Assembly (NCBI RefSeq): GCF_003058265.1
Contig: NZ_QBUK01000015.1
Coordinates: 1 to 64,000 of the forward strand
Direction: 5' to 3'
DNA length: 64,000 bases
Origin: Flagellimonas amoyensis
GTDB taxonomy: Bacteria; Bacteroidota; Bacteroidia; Flavobacteriales; Flavobacteriaceae
The notes beneath the pieces are model-generated. The model was not told the DNA's origin. It saw nothing but the letters and a program-made list of their open reading frames with translations, and did not search any database. The position numbers and the translations under genes were made by a program. Every line of letters begins with the position of its first letter. Positions within the stretch are counted from its first letter, which is position 1. Positions 26,268 to 35,481 of the stretch are shown here, one piece after another.

Positions 26268-28043
26268 TTACCGAATTCCCAATGCCTTGAGAATTTTGTG
26301 GAAGACCTCTGTATTTTCATAGACCCCGTTGAAGCTTTCAGCTTGGGGGCCATAGGCAAAAAGGGGCACCATGATCCCAGTGTGGTCCACCGTCAAAAAA
26401 TCGCCTTGTACCACACCTTCTTGCATACTTCCGCCCACAATGCCAAAACCAGAGGTTTCATGATCCGCCGTAATGACCACTAGGGTATTTTTATGTGCAT
26501 CCGCAAAGCGAAGGGCCTCCGCAATGGCTTGGTCAAAATCCAACATTTCCTGTACAATGTCACGGGTACTGTTGGAATGGCCTCCATTGTCTATCTGGGC
26601 ACCTTCCACCATCAAGAAAAAGGGCGCTTTGTCCTTCCCTAGCACTTCCAAGGCCTTTTTTACGCTTTTTGGCAGGGCATCTCCCCTTCCATTTTCCATC
26701 GATGGCGCCTTGTTCTCCCCTACATATATGGCTTTCGGGGTTTTAAATTCTTGAAAAGTTTCAAACTGTTGTGCGGTAAAGGTTTCCTTGATTTGATTTT
26801 CTTCATTTTTGCCCCCTGCCATGAAAAAATCCAATGGGCTTTGTTTGAGATCGGCAACAAGGCCCGGTGTGTCATCCCTTTCAATGCGGTGCGCATAAAA
26901 AGAGGAAGGGGTCGCACCATATATGGCATCCGTGGAAACAATTGCGGTATTAAAACCTTTCCCGGTCACCACATCCACGAGATTGGTCAGTGGCTTCGCA
27001 TCGGGCCCAACCCCAATGGCCCTGTTGTTGGTTTTTTGACCCGTGGCCATGGCCGTAGCCCCTGCAGCGGAATCCGTGATCAGGTCATCCTGGGAAGCGG
27101 TCCTCACGAGTCCGATGTTTTTTATTTCTGTCATGGTGAGGTTTCCCCTGTTGGCGATCATGGCCGAAGTGATCTGTGCCAATCCGTTGCCGTCCCCTAT
27201 CATCAGGATGATATTTTGGGGTTTGGAATCTGCATCATATTCAAATACTGGTTGGTATACCTCCTGTGTCCGTTGCAACTTGAAGGTATTTTTTTCGAGT
27301 TGGTCCAAATAAGGTTTGGCCAAGGCCGGCTTGTCCGTATTAATGAAATCCACCCCTAGGTCCGCCAAGCGGGCCCATGCGGTCTTGGTGTCGGGCGTGG
27401 CCCAAAAGCGAAAAGGTTTTCCGGCTGCTTTTGCCTTTTGTATGGCTGCCTGTACCGCTTCCTGCTCCGAGGCCACCATTCTTCCGTATCCGTTCCAAAC
27501 CGAAAATTGCTTGAAACTTACACTGACCAAAGCCACTTTATCCAAATCGATTTTGTCCAACTCGTCCAAGTTTTGATGATCGAACCAGATAAAATCCGGG
27601 TAATTTTTATACGCATCGGGCTGTGGTCGATTCCCCGAGATCACAAATTTCACTTTGTCCGCTTTCAATAAAAGTGGATAGCTTTCCAGGACCTCAATGA
27701 GTTTGTCCAAGGTAGCGTATGCCTCCGATTTCAAATCGATGAGCAATTGCACTTCCTTCAATTCCTTGGATTTTTCCAAGCTGTTGAGCTTGTCCAAGTA
27801 CAATTTTTCAAAAGTTTTTCCCAGCTCTATTTCCTTCTCGGCATGGGTCACGTAAAGGGTGTCATTTTTGAGGAACAGATCGGCCTCAATGGATTCGGCC
27901 CCATTGCTATAGGCATACCAAAAGGGCAGTTCCTGCACGTAATCGTTATGGGAATGGACTTTGTAGTTGGCTTGGGCGTTGACGACCACTTGTGCACACA
28001 AAAGCCCTATGATGAGCATTGCGGCCTGTACTGTTCCTTTCAT
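26268..28043 (-). CDS. Fused phosphodiesterase-like / alkaline phosphatase
   Basis: Exported two-domain enzyme, 591 residues, signal peptide ending VVVNAQA. Residues about 25-245 resemble the glycerophosphodiester phosphodiesterase/PI-PLC-like TIM barrel: His30 and His32 in HSHNDY, the acidic pair Glu53 and Asp55 in IEADLF, and His67 in VTHAE. Residues about 275-591 are an alkaline phosphatase: IGDGNG, nucleophile Ser325 in TDSAAGATA, and DHETSGFG near the C-terminus. A diesterase followed by a monoesterase could release phosphate from glycerophosphodiesters in one polypeptide. It is the last gene of the SusCD locus, 1 base after the other phosphatase gene. Confidence 0.88.
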   Translation of the reverse strand: MKGTVQAAMLIIGLLCAQVVVNAQANYKVHSHNDYVQELPFWYAYSNGAESIEADLFLKNDTLYVTHAEKEIELGKTFEKLYLDKLNSLEKSKELKEVQLLIDLKSEAYATLDKLIEVLESYPLLLKADKVKFVISGNRPQPDAYKNYPDFIWFDHQNLDELDKIDLDKVALVSVSFKQFSVWNGYGRMVASEQEAVQAAIQKAKAAGKPFRFWATPDTKTAWARLADLGVDFINTDKPALAKPYLDQLEKNTFKLQRTQEVYQPVFEYDADSKPQNIILMIGDGNGLAQITSAMIANRGNLTMTEIKNIGLVRTASQDDLITDSAAGATAMATGQKTNNRAIGVGPDAKPLTNLVDVVTGKGFNTAIVSTDAIYGATPSSFYAHRIERDDTPGLVADLKQSPLDFFMAGGKNEENQIKETFTAQQFETFQEFKTPKAIYVGENKAPSMENGRGDALPKSVKKALEVLGKDKAPFFLMVEGAQIDNGGHSNSTRDIVQEMLDFDQAIAEALRFADAHKNTLVVITADHETSGFGIVGGSMQEGVVQGDFLTVDHTGIMVPLFAYGPQAESFNGVYENTEVFHKILKALGIR

Positions 28044-28044
28044 G

Positions 28045-29175
28045 TTATTGCTTTTTTTGATCTATCGCTTGACGGATCTTATGGTAAATTTCGTTGTTTT
28101 CATAAATGCCCTGAAAAATTTCGGCCCCATGGCCCGCAGCAAAGACAGGGATCAGTTCGCCACTATGCTGATCGGTATTGAAATTGACCGAGACCTTATC
28201 GGGGACTTCCTGTTTGTTTCCCGTACTTTCATCCACTTCATAGAACTTTCCAATGCTGGCACCTCCCGTCTCATGATCGGCGGTGACCACCAACAGGGTA
28301 TTGGGATGAGCCTTTACATAATCCAACACGGTACCCAAGGTCTTGTCAAAGTCCAGCACTTCGGAAACCATCATCTCGGCATCTTCGGCATGTCCTCCCC
28401 AATCAATATAGGAACCTTCCACCATCAGAAAAAATGGTTTTCCATTTTGTCCAAAATAATCGAGGGCCAGAGCGGTGGCATCACCCAAAAACTCTCCCCT
28501 TCCTTCTGTTTTTGAGGGGACACCTTCTTCGGCAAGAAGATATGCATTTCTTTTCCCTGCATCGGGCTTGGAAAGCTCCAAGGTATCCAAGTGATAATTT
28601 TCGTCTTCCAAGACTTTAAAAAGATCTTTGCCGTCCGTCCTTTTATTGAAGAACTTTTTTCCGCCACCTGCCAAAAAATCGACCTTGGCCGTGGCCAATT
28701 GCAAAGCGATTTCCTCATGCATGTCCCTATCTTTTACATGGGCATAAAAACTGGCCGGCGTGGCATGGGTAATGGTCGTCAGACTGACAAGACCGGTTTG
28801 ATAGCCCTCTTTTTGAAGCCGTTCCAAAAGGGTTTCTTGAGGTATGGTATCCACCGAAACACCTATGGCCCTTTTATAGGTTTTTTGGCCAATGGCAAAG
28901 GCGGTCGCGCCTGCTGCCGAATCGGTGATCCTATGGCTTTTGTCGGACGTCTTGTGCAATCCGATATGCTTGAAGCGTGAAAAATTGGGTGTTCCGTTAC
29001 CAAAATAGTAGGCAGTGGATACTTGGGGAACGCCCATACCATCCCCTATCATCAAAATGATGTTCAAGGGTTCCTCTGTGGTGGTTTCTGTATCCTTTTC
29101 CTCTTTCGTACCTGTAGTACAACCCACAGTCCCCATTAACAGGGCCATGGCCATAAATTTCCAATGTGTGTTCAT
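28045..29175 (-). CDS. Alkaline phosphatase, lipoprotein
   Basis: Releases phosphate from phosphomonoesters outside the cytoplasm. The 376-residue product begins with a lipoprotein signal (lipobox ending TVGC, Cys19). It then has the full alkaline phosphatase core: metal-binding MIGDGMG, nucleophile Ser86 in TDSAAGATA, DWGGHAEDAE and TADHETGGASIG. It lies between SusD and the fused enzyme, with a terminator before it (29191-29232), so part of its expression may come from read-through or a separate promoter. Confidence 0.93.
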   Translation of the reverse strand: MNTHWKFMAMALLMGTVGCTTGTKEEKDTETTTEEPLNIILMIGDGMGVPQVSTAYYFGNGTPNFSRFKHIGLHKTSDKSHRITDSAAGATAFAIGQKTYKRAIGVSVDTIPQETLLERLQKEGYQTGLVSLTTITHATPASFYAHVKDRDMHEEIALQLATAKVDFLAGGGKKFFNKRTDGKDLFKVLEDENYHLDTLELSKPDAGKRNAYLLAEEGVPSKTEGRGEFLGDATALALDYFGQNGKPFFLMVEGSYIDWGGHAEDAEMMVSEVLDFDKTLGTVLDYVKAHPNTLLVVTADHETGGASIGKFYEVDESTGNKQEVPDKVSVNFNTDQHSGELIPVFAAGHGAEIFQGIYENNEIYHKIRQAIDQKKQ

Positions 29176-29190
29176 ATTGGTTTGTTGATT

Positions 29191-29232
29191 AAAAAAATAT
29201 GCGGCAAGCGGAAAACTCCTCCTGCCGCATAT
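29191..29232 (-). terminator. Terminator between susD-like and phosphatase genes
   Basis: ATATGCGGCA (29197-29206) pairs with TGCCGCATAT (29223-29232). On the minus strand it runs into a T-tract. Its place directly after the SusD gene suggests partial termination that keeps SusCD levels above the enzymes. Confidence 0.75.
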
Positions 29233-29252
29233 GCTATATTAGTATTGAAGCA

Positions 29253-30998
29253 TCAATATCCTTCGTTCTGTTCCAAATAACCTGGTGCATTGGATGCCCC
29301 GTCAATGGCATTCTGTGGAATGGGGAACAGCCTATGGTGCACATCTGCATCGGTTTTTTCTGTCCAAGTGTCTTCGTAATGGCCAAAACGGATTTGGTCG
29401 CTACGCCTAAAACCTTCCCAGTAAAGTTCGAACCCACGCTCCCGGAAAAGGATGTCCAGATCCATGGACCCCAAAGCTGCCGGGGTCTGATCGGGACGGG
29501 CTGTCCTTGATGCCCTCACAAAGTTCACATCGGCCAAGGCCCCTGCATTGTCCCCGGTTCTCAACTTGGCCTCTGCACGCATCAAATAGATCTCTGCCAA
29601 ACGCATCAACACAAGATCCACGCTGCTGTAGTTGTTCCCATTGGGAGAGGTACGGCTAAACTGGTACTTGGAAACCCTGTACCCATTTCGGTGCAATCTT
29701 CCTTGGTTGGTAAAATCCACCTGCAGGGTATGGTCCACATAATCCACATCCTTGTCCGGGCCATTTCCTTTGGTCTGGATCACAGGATAGATACGAAAAC
29801 CTCCATCGCAGGTCATAAAATTTCCATTTTCGTCTTTTCTAGGTCCCCAAATGACACCTCTGATGATTCCCCTATTGATCTCAAAATCTTCAGCGGACAT
29901 GCAATAGTAATGGTCTTCGTCATTTTCGGGGGTCACTCCTGTCAAGTCTTGCAGTTCCGCTGGGATGAGCTGGTTCTCCATAAAAAATCGGGCATCGGCC
30001 TCTGCTGGATCTTCACTGCCATTGGCATCGACCCAAGTTTGGTAAAAATCAGAAGTGATGGCCGGCCCATCGGTACCGTCCGCACTTGGGTGCTCTGGCC
30101 TTGGAAACCAAGAACCTGCCAGGGACCAATAGGCCCATCGGCTATGCTCGTTGTTCATGACACCGCGTTGGTCGGCGGCAAAGATCAGTTCGGGATTGGA
30201 ATTGTTGTCATCGTTGAAGAGGTCAAAATATTCCGGGGATAGGGAGAATGCCCCTGAATTGATGATGTTGTCCGTATACTCGATCACATTGTCCATTTCC
30301 TCTGCTGAAAAATTCGGGGTTCCATAAGGGTCGCGATATACCGCTGCATTGAGGTTCAATCGTGCCAAAAAGCCCCAAACCGCTGCTTGCGTGATCCTAC
30401 CCGGCCCTTTGCTGGAATTGATCACATCCACCACGGAAAGGAATTCACTTTCGATATAGTCAACGGCCTCTTGACCTCTCAAGATTTCTGAAATTTCATT
30501 GGAAACCTCTTTTTTAAAGACCAGTCCCCAGCTGTCCAACATCAACATGTTCATGTAGGCCCTCAATGCTATCATTTCGTAGAGTGCCCCTTCGGCCTGG
30601 GTGTCGCCAGCTTCTGCCAAAGGTCTCAATACTTCAATGGCCGACAACGCCCTCGAGATGTTCCTGGTGACCTCGTTCCATGAACTTCCCACCAAATCGT
30701 TTCCTGGGGCAATGGTATGCGAATGGGTCTCCAGAAACCGCCCACCATCATACCAGTCGGTTCCCCCACGGTAAGGCAAAATGGCCTCATCGGCAGCGAT
30801 CAGTTGCAGCCCATAATAATTGGTGTGCCTCCATACCCATGCCACTTGGCCATAGGCCGGGGCTATGGCACCACTCACGGCTTCTGCCTGCCCACTTCCC
30901 TCCAGGGATTCGTCTATCACATCTTCTTCCAAATCGGTGCAGCTGAAATTTGCCAACAGTCCAATACCGAAAAGTGCTATTATGATTTTATTTTTCAT
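29253..30998 (-). CDS. SusD/RagB-like outer-membrane lipoprotein
   Basis: Surface lipoprotein that caps a SusC-type TonB-dependent transporter and captures its ligand. The product is 581 residues with a lipoprotein signal (IALFGIGLLANFSC), tetratricopeptide-like helices in the first half, and the conserved C-terminal RagB/SusD region (LVLMRLAEIYLMRAEAKLRTG, then FRERGFELYWEGFRRSDQIRFG). It ends 19 bases... before its partner on the DNA: the SusC gene lies immediately upstream at 31018. Neighbouring alkaline phosphatases suggest a phosphorylated ligand rather than a plain glycan. Confidence 0.95.
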   Translation of the reverse strand: MKNKIIIALFGIGLLANFSCTDLEEDVIDESLEGSGQAEAVSGAIAPAYGQVAWVWRHTNYYGLQLIAADEAILPYRGGTDWYDGGRFLETHSHTIAPGNDLVGSSWNEVTRNISRALSAIEVLRPLAEAGDTQAEGALYEMIALRAYMNMLMLDSWGLVFKKEVSNEISEILRGQEAVDYIESEFLSVVDVINSSKGPGRITQAAVWGFLARLNLNAAVYRDPYGTPNFSAEEMDNVIEYTDNIINSGAFSLSPEYFDLFNDDNNSNPELIFAADQRGVMNNEHSRWAYWSLAGSWFPRPEHPSADGTDGPAITSDFYQTWVDANGSEDPAEADARFFMENQLIPAELQDLTGVTPENDEDHYYCMSAEDFEINRGIIRGVIWGPRKDENGNFMTCDGGFRIYPVIQTKGNGPDKDVDYVDHTLQVDFTNQGRLHRNGYRVSKYQFSRTSPNGNNYSSVDLVLMRLAEIYLMRAEAKLRTGDNAGALADVNFVRASRTARPDQTPAALGSMDLDILFRERGFELYWEGFRRSDQIRFGHYEDTWTEKTDADVHHRLFPIPQNAIDGASNAPGYLEQNEGY

Positions 30999-31017
30999 CT
31001 TATGAATCTTTTTTAGA

Positions 31018-34000
31018 TTAGAATGATACGTTTAAGCCAAATACAATGGTCCTGGTCTTGGGATAGTTGAAGTAATCGATCCCGAAGGTCTGGATGCCAT
31101 CGATGGTCAGGTTGGAATTGATCTCTGGGTCATAACCACTGTAATCGGTGATCACGAAGAGGTTCTGACCGGTGACGGACAAACGGATGCCATTGACCAA
31201 ACCATCCAATCCGATGTACGCTGGATCCAAACTATAGCCCAAAGTGGCATTGTTCAGGCGAAGGAAATCCCCATCTTCCAAGTAGCGGGTGGATACGGTA
31301 TTTGAATTGGTGATGTCCTCATTGGGAAACTGGGTGGCCAGTGAAGTGGTGTTGAAATTAGAGGCCAACAGTCCCTTGGTGAACTGGCTCATGGCGGTGT
31401 GGTTATACACCTTGTTGCCCGAAACGCCATTGAAGTTCATGCCCAAGTCAAAGCTCTTGTAACGGAAATTGAGGTAGAAGGCATAGATCAGATCGGGCAG
31501 GGCCGATCCCACGACACTTCTTTCATCGGAATGGATGCTCAACCCATCTTCACCAATGCCCAAAAATTCGAGCATGTAAAAAGACCCGATGGGCTCCCCG
31601 TTGATGTTTCCATTGATCGTCGCACCTGTTTGGCCCGCTCCTTGGGCCGCACCCGTGGTCAATACCTTATAGGGGGAATTGGCCACTTCGTTTTTGGTGT
31701 AGGCCAAGTTTCCACCGATGTTATAGGAAAAGTCCTTGTCATAACCACTGTGGTAATCCAAAGCGAACTCGATACCGTTGTTCTTGATTTCCATGCCGGG
31801 AATATTGGTCCAATATTTGGCCGTAGGCTGAATAGGATCCGCCGGTGTCACTTCCAACAAAATGTTCTCGGACACCTTGTTGAAATAATCCAAGGTACCG
31901 GACAAACGATTGTTGAACAGTCCAAAATCCAGACCTATGTTGGTCTGTTGGGAGACCTCCCACTGAATGTCGGGATTGGCCAAACGGGTAAAGATAGTAC
32001 CGTAGGGATAGTCCTCGATGGAGCTTTCATCCCCATTGATCGGGTACGAATCGTTGTTGTCCTTGCTATCGGTATAGCTAAGTTTGGTGATCTTGGATGG
32101 GATTTCCTGGTTTCCTGTCTTACCCCAACTGGCCCTTAGTTTCAAATTGTTGATGGTGGTGTTGGAGCTCAGGAAATCTTCGTTCATGATGTTCCAACCC
32201 AAGGCCACAGAAGGGAAATAGCCATATTTGTTGTTGCCCCCGAACTTGGAGGAACCATCTGCCCTCATGGTCGCGGTCAGTAGGTATTTGTTATCAAACC
32301 CATAGTTGACCCGCCCAAAGAAGGACTGCAATTCGTTCTCGGTGGCGAAGGTGTTCATATAGGTCTGGTTGCTCTCCCCACTGATCTGATCTTGGTATTT
32401 GGGATCTATCCCATTGTTGGAAAAACCTTCCAGTTCAAAAACCCGTTGGTGCACATAGGTGTCTTGGTAGGTATGTCCTGCCAAAAAGGTAAGGTGGTGC
32501 CTATCGGTACTGTAATCGTAGGTAAGGGTGTTCTCGATAAGGCTGTTCCTATTGGTGGTGAACGCACTGGACAGGGTTCCCAAAAGGTAGCCTTCCAATT
32601 GGGAGAAGGGCATAAACTGCACATCTCTATTGGTGGTGGAATAATCCACGCCCAAGTTCAATTTATAGGTCAATCCTTTGACAATCTCAATGGATGGGGA
32701 CAGGTTGGCCAAGATTCTGTGGTTCAACGCATCGTCACTATAAATTTGTTCACGGATCAGTGGGTTTAGCCTATTGTCCAAAGGACTTGGCATCCCGTCC
32801 ACATATAGTGGCAAAGTAGGGTTCATCTGTAGCATGTCACCCACAATGGATCTCGCATCGGCCCTTTTGTTCTCCGTCCTACTGGCGGTCATATTGAATT
32901 CTACCTTGAAACGATCATTGAGTGCTTTTTGGGTCAAGTTCAAACGACCGGAATAGCGCTTCAGATCATTGGACCTTAAAATACCTTGTTGATCGTTCAC
33001 ACCCAAGGAGGCATGATAAGTGAACTTATCACTGGCCCCGCTCATGGAAAAGTTCACATTTTTTGAAAATCCGGTTCGGGTCAAGGCGTCCTGCCAATCG
33101 GTGTTCGCCCCTCCATCTTCCAAATTGCCGCCTGCGGCCACAACTTCTCTTCGGAACTCATCTGCATTGAAAATATCCACCTTGTTGGCCAACGTTGAAA
33201 ATCCTGTGGAAACAGTCAGGTCCATCTGCGTCCTTCCCACCTTGCCTTTTTTGGTGGTGATGACGATGACCCCATTGGCGGCCCTAGACCCATAAATGGC
33301 GGCTGCGGAAGCATCTTTCAGCACATCAATGCTCTCTATGTCTTGTGGGTTGATGAAGTTCAATGGGTTGGTGGGCACTCCCGTGCTGGAATTGTCCAAC
33401 GCAAAACCATCGATAACGTACAAGGGAGTTGTGCCGGAACGCATACTGCCCACACCACGGATGATCACATCCTGCGCAGCTCCTGGCTCTCCACTTACAT
33501 TGGAGATATTGACCCCGGCCACTTTTCCTTGGAGCAATTGTCCGGGGTTCATCACGATCCCTTTGTTGAAGTCCTCGCTATCCACCGAGGCAATGGAACC
33601 GGTAACATCTGTCTTTCTTTGGGTACCGTAACCAACTACCACCACATCTTCCAAAAGGGTGGCATCGGCTTCCAATTGCACATTGATGGAAGTCCTACCC
33701 CCTACGGATACCTCTTGGGACTTGTATCCCAAATAGGAAAATTGGAGAACGGCATCGCTTTCGACATCAATGGAAAAATTACCGTCAAAATCGGTGATGG
33801 TGCCATTTCCTGTGCCTTTTTCCAAAACGGAAGCTCCTGCCAAAGGCACGCCATTTTCATCCGTGATCTGGCCAGTCACGGTGATGAAAGCCACCTCAAC
33901 CACCACTACTGGGGCCTTTGGTTTCACATCGATGGAGATGGTGTGGTTGATCCTCCTGAAAGTGAGGTCGGCATCTTTCGCCATCAGCTCCAAAATGGAA

Positions 34001-34272
34001 CGTAGGGATACATTCCGAAAGGCAATGTCGTAGGTATTGTGCAATCTTCCCACCTTCCTGTCATACACAAACTTGAAGCTGGTCTGTTCCTCTATCTGTT
34101 TCAAGACCTCTACCACCGTGGCATCTGTCACGGAAAGGTCCACCTTGTAGTTTTCCAGTTTCTGTCCCCGGACATCAGCGGCCAGTACTGGATTCAGTAG
34201 CGCCAAGATCATGAGGTAGCAAAATGTTTGGAATGTCAACTTGATTAATTGTTTAATAGTTAGTGAATTCAT
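31018..34272 (-). CDS. SusC/RagA-like TonB-dependent transporter with STN domain
   Basis: Outer-membrane TonB-dependent transporter, 1084 residues. In order: a signal peptide, a secretin/TonB N-terminal (STN) signalling domain (about 40-115; VTDATVVEVLKQIEEQTSFKF is 21 residues long in full, of which DATVVEVLKQIEEQ is diagnostic), a CarboxypepD_reg-like domain (about 130-205; TVTGQITDENGVPLAGASV), the plug (DVVVVGYGTQRKTDVTGSI) and a beta-barrel ending GLNVSF. The STN domain passes ligand occupancy to FecR, which controls the ECF sigma factor; both genes lie just upstream. With SusD it should import a phosphate-bearing compound. Confidence 0.95.
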   Translation of the reverse strand: MNSLTIKQLIKLTFQTFCYLMILALLNPVLAADVRGQKLENYKVDLSVTDATVVEVLKQIEEQTSFKFVYDRKVGRLHNTYDIAFRNVSLRSILELMAKDADLTFRRINHTISIDVKPKAPVVVVEVAFITVTGQITDENGVPLAGASVLEKGTGNGTITDFDGNFSIDVESDAVLQFSYLGYKSQEVSVGGRTSINVQLEADATLLEDVVVVGYGTQRKTDVTGSIASVDSEDFNKGIVMNPGQLLQGKVAGVNISNVSGEPGAAQDVIIRGVGSMRSGTTPLYVIDGFALDNSSTGVPTNPLNFINPQDIESIDVLKDASAAAIYGSRAANGVIVITTKKGKVGRTQMDLTVSTGFSTLANKVDIFNADEFRREVVAAGGNLEDGGANTDWQDALTRTGFSKNVNFSMSGASDKFTYHASLGVNDQQGILRSNDLKRYSGRLNLTQKALNDRFKVEFNMTASRTENKRADARSIVGDMLQMNPTLPLYVDGMPSPLDNRLNPLIREQIYSDDALNHRILANLSPSIEIVKGLTYKLNLGVDYSTTNRDVQFMPFSQLEGYLLGTLSSAFTTNRNSLIENTLTYDYSTDRHHLTFLAGHTYQDTYVHQRVFELEGFSNNGIDPKYQDQISGESNQTYMNTFATENELQSFFGRVNYGFDNKYLLTATMRADGSSKFGGNNKYGYFPSVALGWNIMNEDFLSSNTTINNLKLRASWGKTGNQEIPSKITKLSYTDSKDNNDSYPINGDESSIEDYPYGTIFTRLANPDIQWEVSQQTNIGLDFGLFNNRLSGTLDYFNKVSENILLEVTPADPIQPTAKYWTNIPGMEIKNNGIEFALDYHSGYDKDFSYNIGGNLAYTKNEVANSPYKVLTTGAAQGAGQTGATINGNINGEPIGSFYMLEFLGIGEDGLSIHSDERSVVGSALPDLIYAFYLNFRYKSFDLGMNFNGVSGNKVYNHTAMSQFTKGLLASNFNTTSLATQFPNEDITNSNTVSTRYLEDGDFLRLNNATLGYSLDPAYIGLDGLVNGIRLSVTGQNLFVITDYSGYDPEINSNLTIDGIQTFGIDYFNYPKTRTIVFGLNVSF

Positions 34273-34322
34273 AATTTCACATCATGATTAAATGGTTATA
34301 AGTATTTGTAATCATCGGACTG

Positions 34323-34366
34323 ACAGCCTATATCCGCTCGCCAAAGTGTTATGGGCTGTTTTTTTT
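34323..34366 (+). terminator. Plus-strand intrinsic terminator, antisense to the susC leader
   Basis: ACAGCCTATA (34323-34332) pairs with TATGGGCTGT (34350-34359; one G-U pair) and runs into eight T (34359-34366). It faces opposite to fecR and susC, so it should end a plus-strand transcript that begins in or near the susC 5' region. No perfect TAnnTTTG box is visible just upstream. Confidence 0.7.
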
Positions 34367-34408
34367 GTCTGGTCGTTCTATCTCATAGGCTGGTTTGTTG
34401 GTTCAGTT

Positions 34409-35359
34409 TTAGTCTGTGCATCTTCCTTTTATCAAGATGGTATTGTTCTCCAGAAATTCATAGTGCAATCCTTTTTTCGCATAGGCAATGCTTTCCAGAA
34501 CTGCCGACAACAATTCATTGCTGTAGGTGGCCGTGACATGGCAGTCCCCCACATTTCCATTTTCAAAGACAAAGGTGACACCGTACCACCGCTCAAGGGA
34601 TTCTGCCACGTTGGCCAGGCGGGTATCCTCAAAATGTATGATCCCATCCTTCCAGTTCAAGAAAGTGGTGATGTCCGTTACCTTTTTGGAAATGGTCTTG
34701 GTCTTTTTGTCAAAAACACCCTGTTCGTTGGGACCAAGGTGTATCTCGTTCTCTTGGGAGGCCACTTTCACCTTTCCTGTGGCCACGGTCACGGCTATTT
34801 GTTCGCTATCCGCATAGGTGTTGATGTTGAATGAGGTCCCCAAGACGGTGGTGAGCACTTCGCCCGATTTGATGACAAATGGTTTGTTGGGATTTTTGGC
34901 CACATCGAAAAAAGCCTCTCCTTCCAATACCACTTCCCGAACAGTACCTTCAAACCTGTCCGGATAGGTTATGGTACTGCCCGAGTTCAATCGGATCCGG
35001 GTACCATCGGCCAAGGTGATATTTAGTTTCTGCCCCCATTTCGTGGTCTTTGTGAGTTCCACAATGGGCTCGATTTTCTCCTCAACCCTTGTATTGACAT
35101 GTACGGTATAGGCAACACCGATCAATACGGCAATGGATGCAGCGACCTTGGCCCATTTGTAAATCGGCCTTTCCTGACGATTGGTCCTCTGTGCCAATTT
35201 TTGGGCCACTCTTTTCTTATGGGCTGGACCATGGGCTATTTTGCCATGGTTTTTGGACAACAGATCGATATCGAACAATTCCAAAAGGGATTCTTCCTTT
35301 TTGGTGATCGTTCCATTGAGGTATTTCTCCATCAATCCCTTGATCTCTTTTTCAGTCAT
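34409..35359 (-). CDS. FecR family anti-sigma factor
   Basis: Inner-membrane anti-sigma factor, 316 residues. The cytoplasmic N-terminal part (1-65) holds the sigma factor, one membrane helix follows (about 68-88; VAASIAVLIGVAYTVHV), and the periplasmic FecR domain (about 110-205; GTRIRLNSGSTITYPDRF) plus a C-terminal STN-contact region (about 245-316) sense the transporter. It sits between the ECF sigma factor gene upstream and SusC downstream, the usual order of FecI-FecR-SusC switches in Bacteroidota. Confidence 0.93.
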   Translation of the reverse strand: MTEKEIKGLMEKYLNGTITKKEESLLELFDIDLLSKNHGKIAHGPAHKKRVAQKLAQRTNRQERPIYKWAKVAASIAVLIGVAYTVHVNTRVEEKIEPIVELTKTTKWGQKLNITLADGTRIRLNSGSTITYPDRFEGTVREVVLEGEAFFDVAKNPNKPFVIKSGEVLTTVLGTSFNINTYADSEQIAVTVATGKVKVASQENEIHLGPNEQGVFDKKTKTISKKVTDITTFLNWKDGIIHFEDTRLANVAESLERWYGVTFVFENGNVGDCHVTATYSNELLSAVLESIAYAKKGLHYEFLENNTILIKGRCTD

Positions 35360-35481
35360 TGTGTGCTCGTTTCAATAAGAAGTACCAAAAACGAAGTGGT
35401 ACGCACATTGGAATGTTCGAGTTTAATAATTGCTTAATGTTGGGGAGGACCTGTTAACCTTTAGATAAAAAAAGAGGTGGT

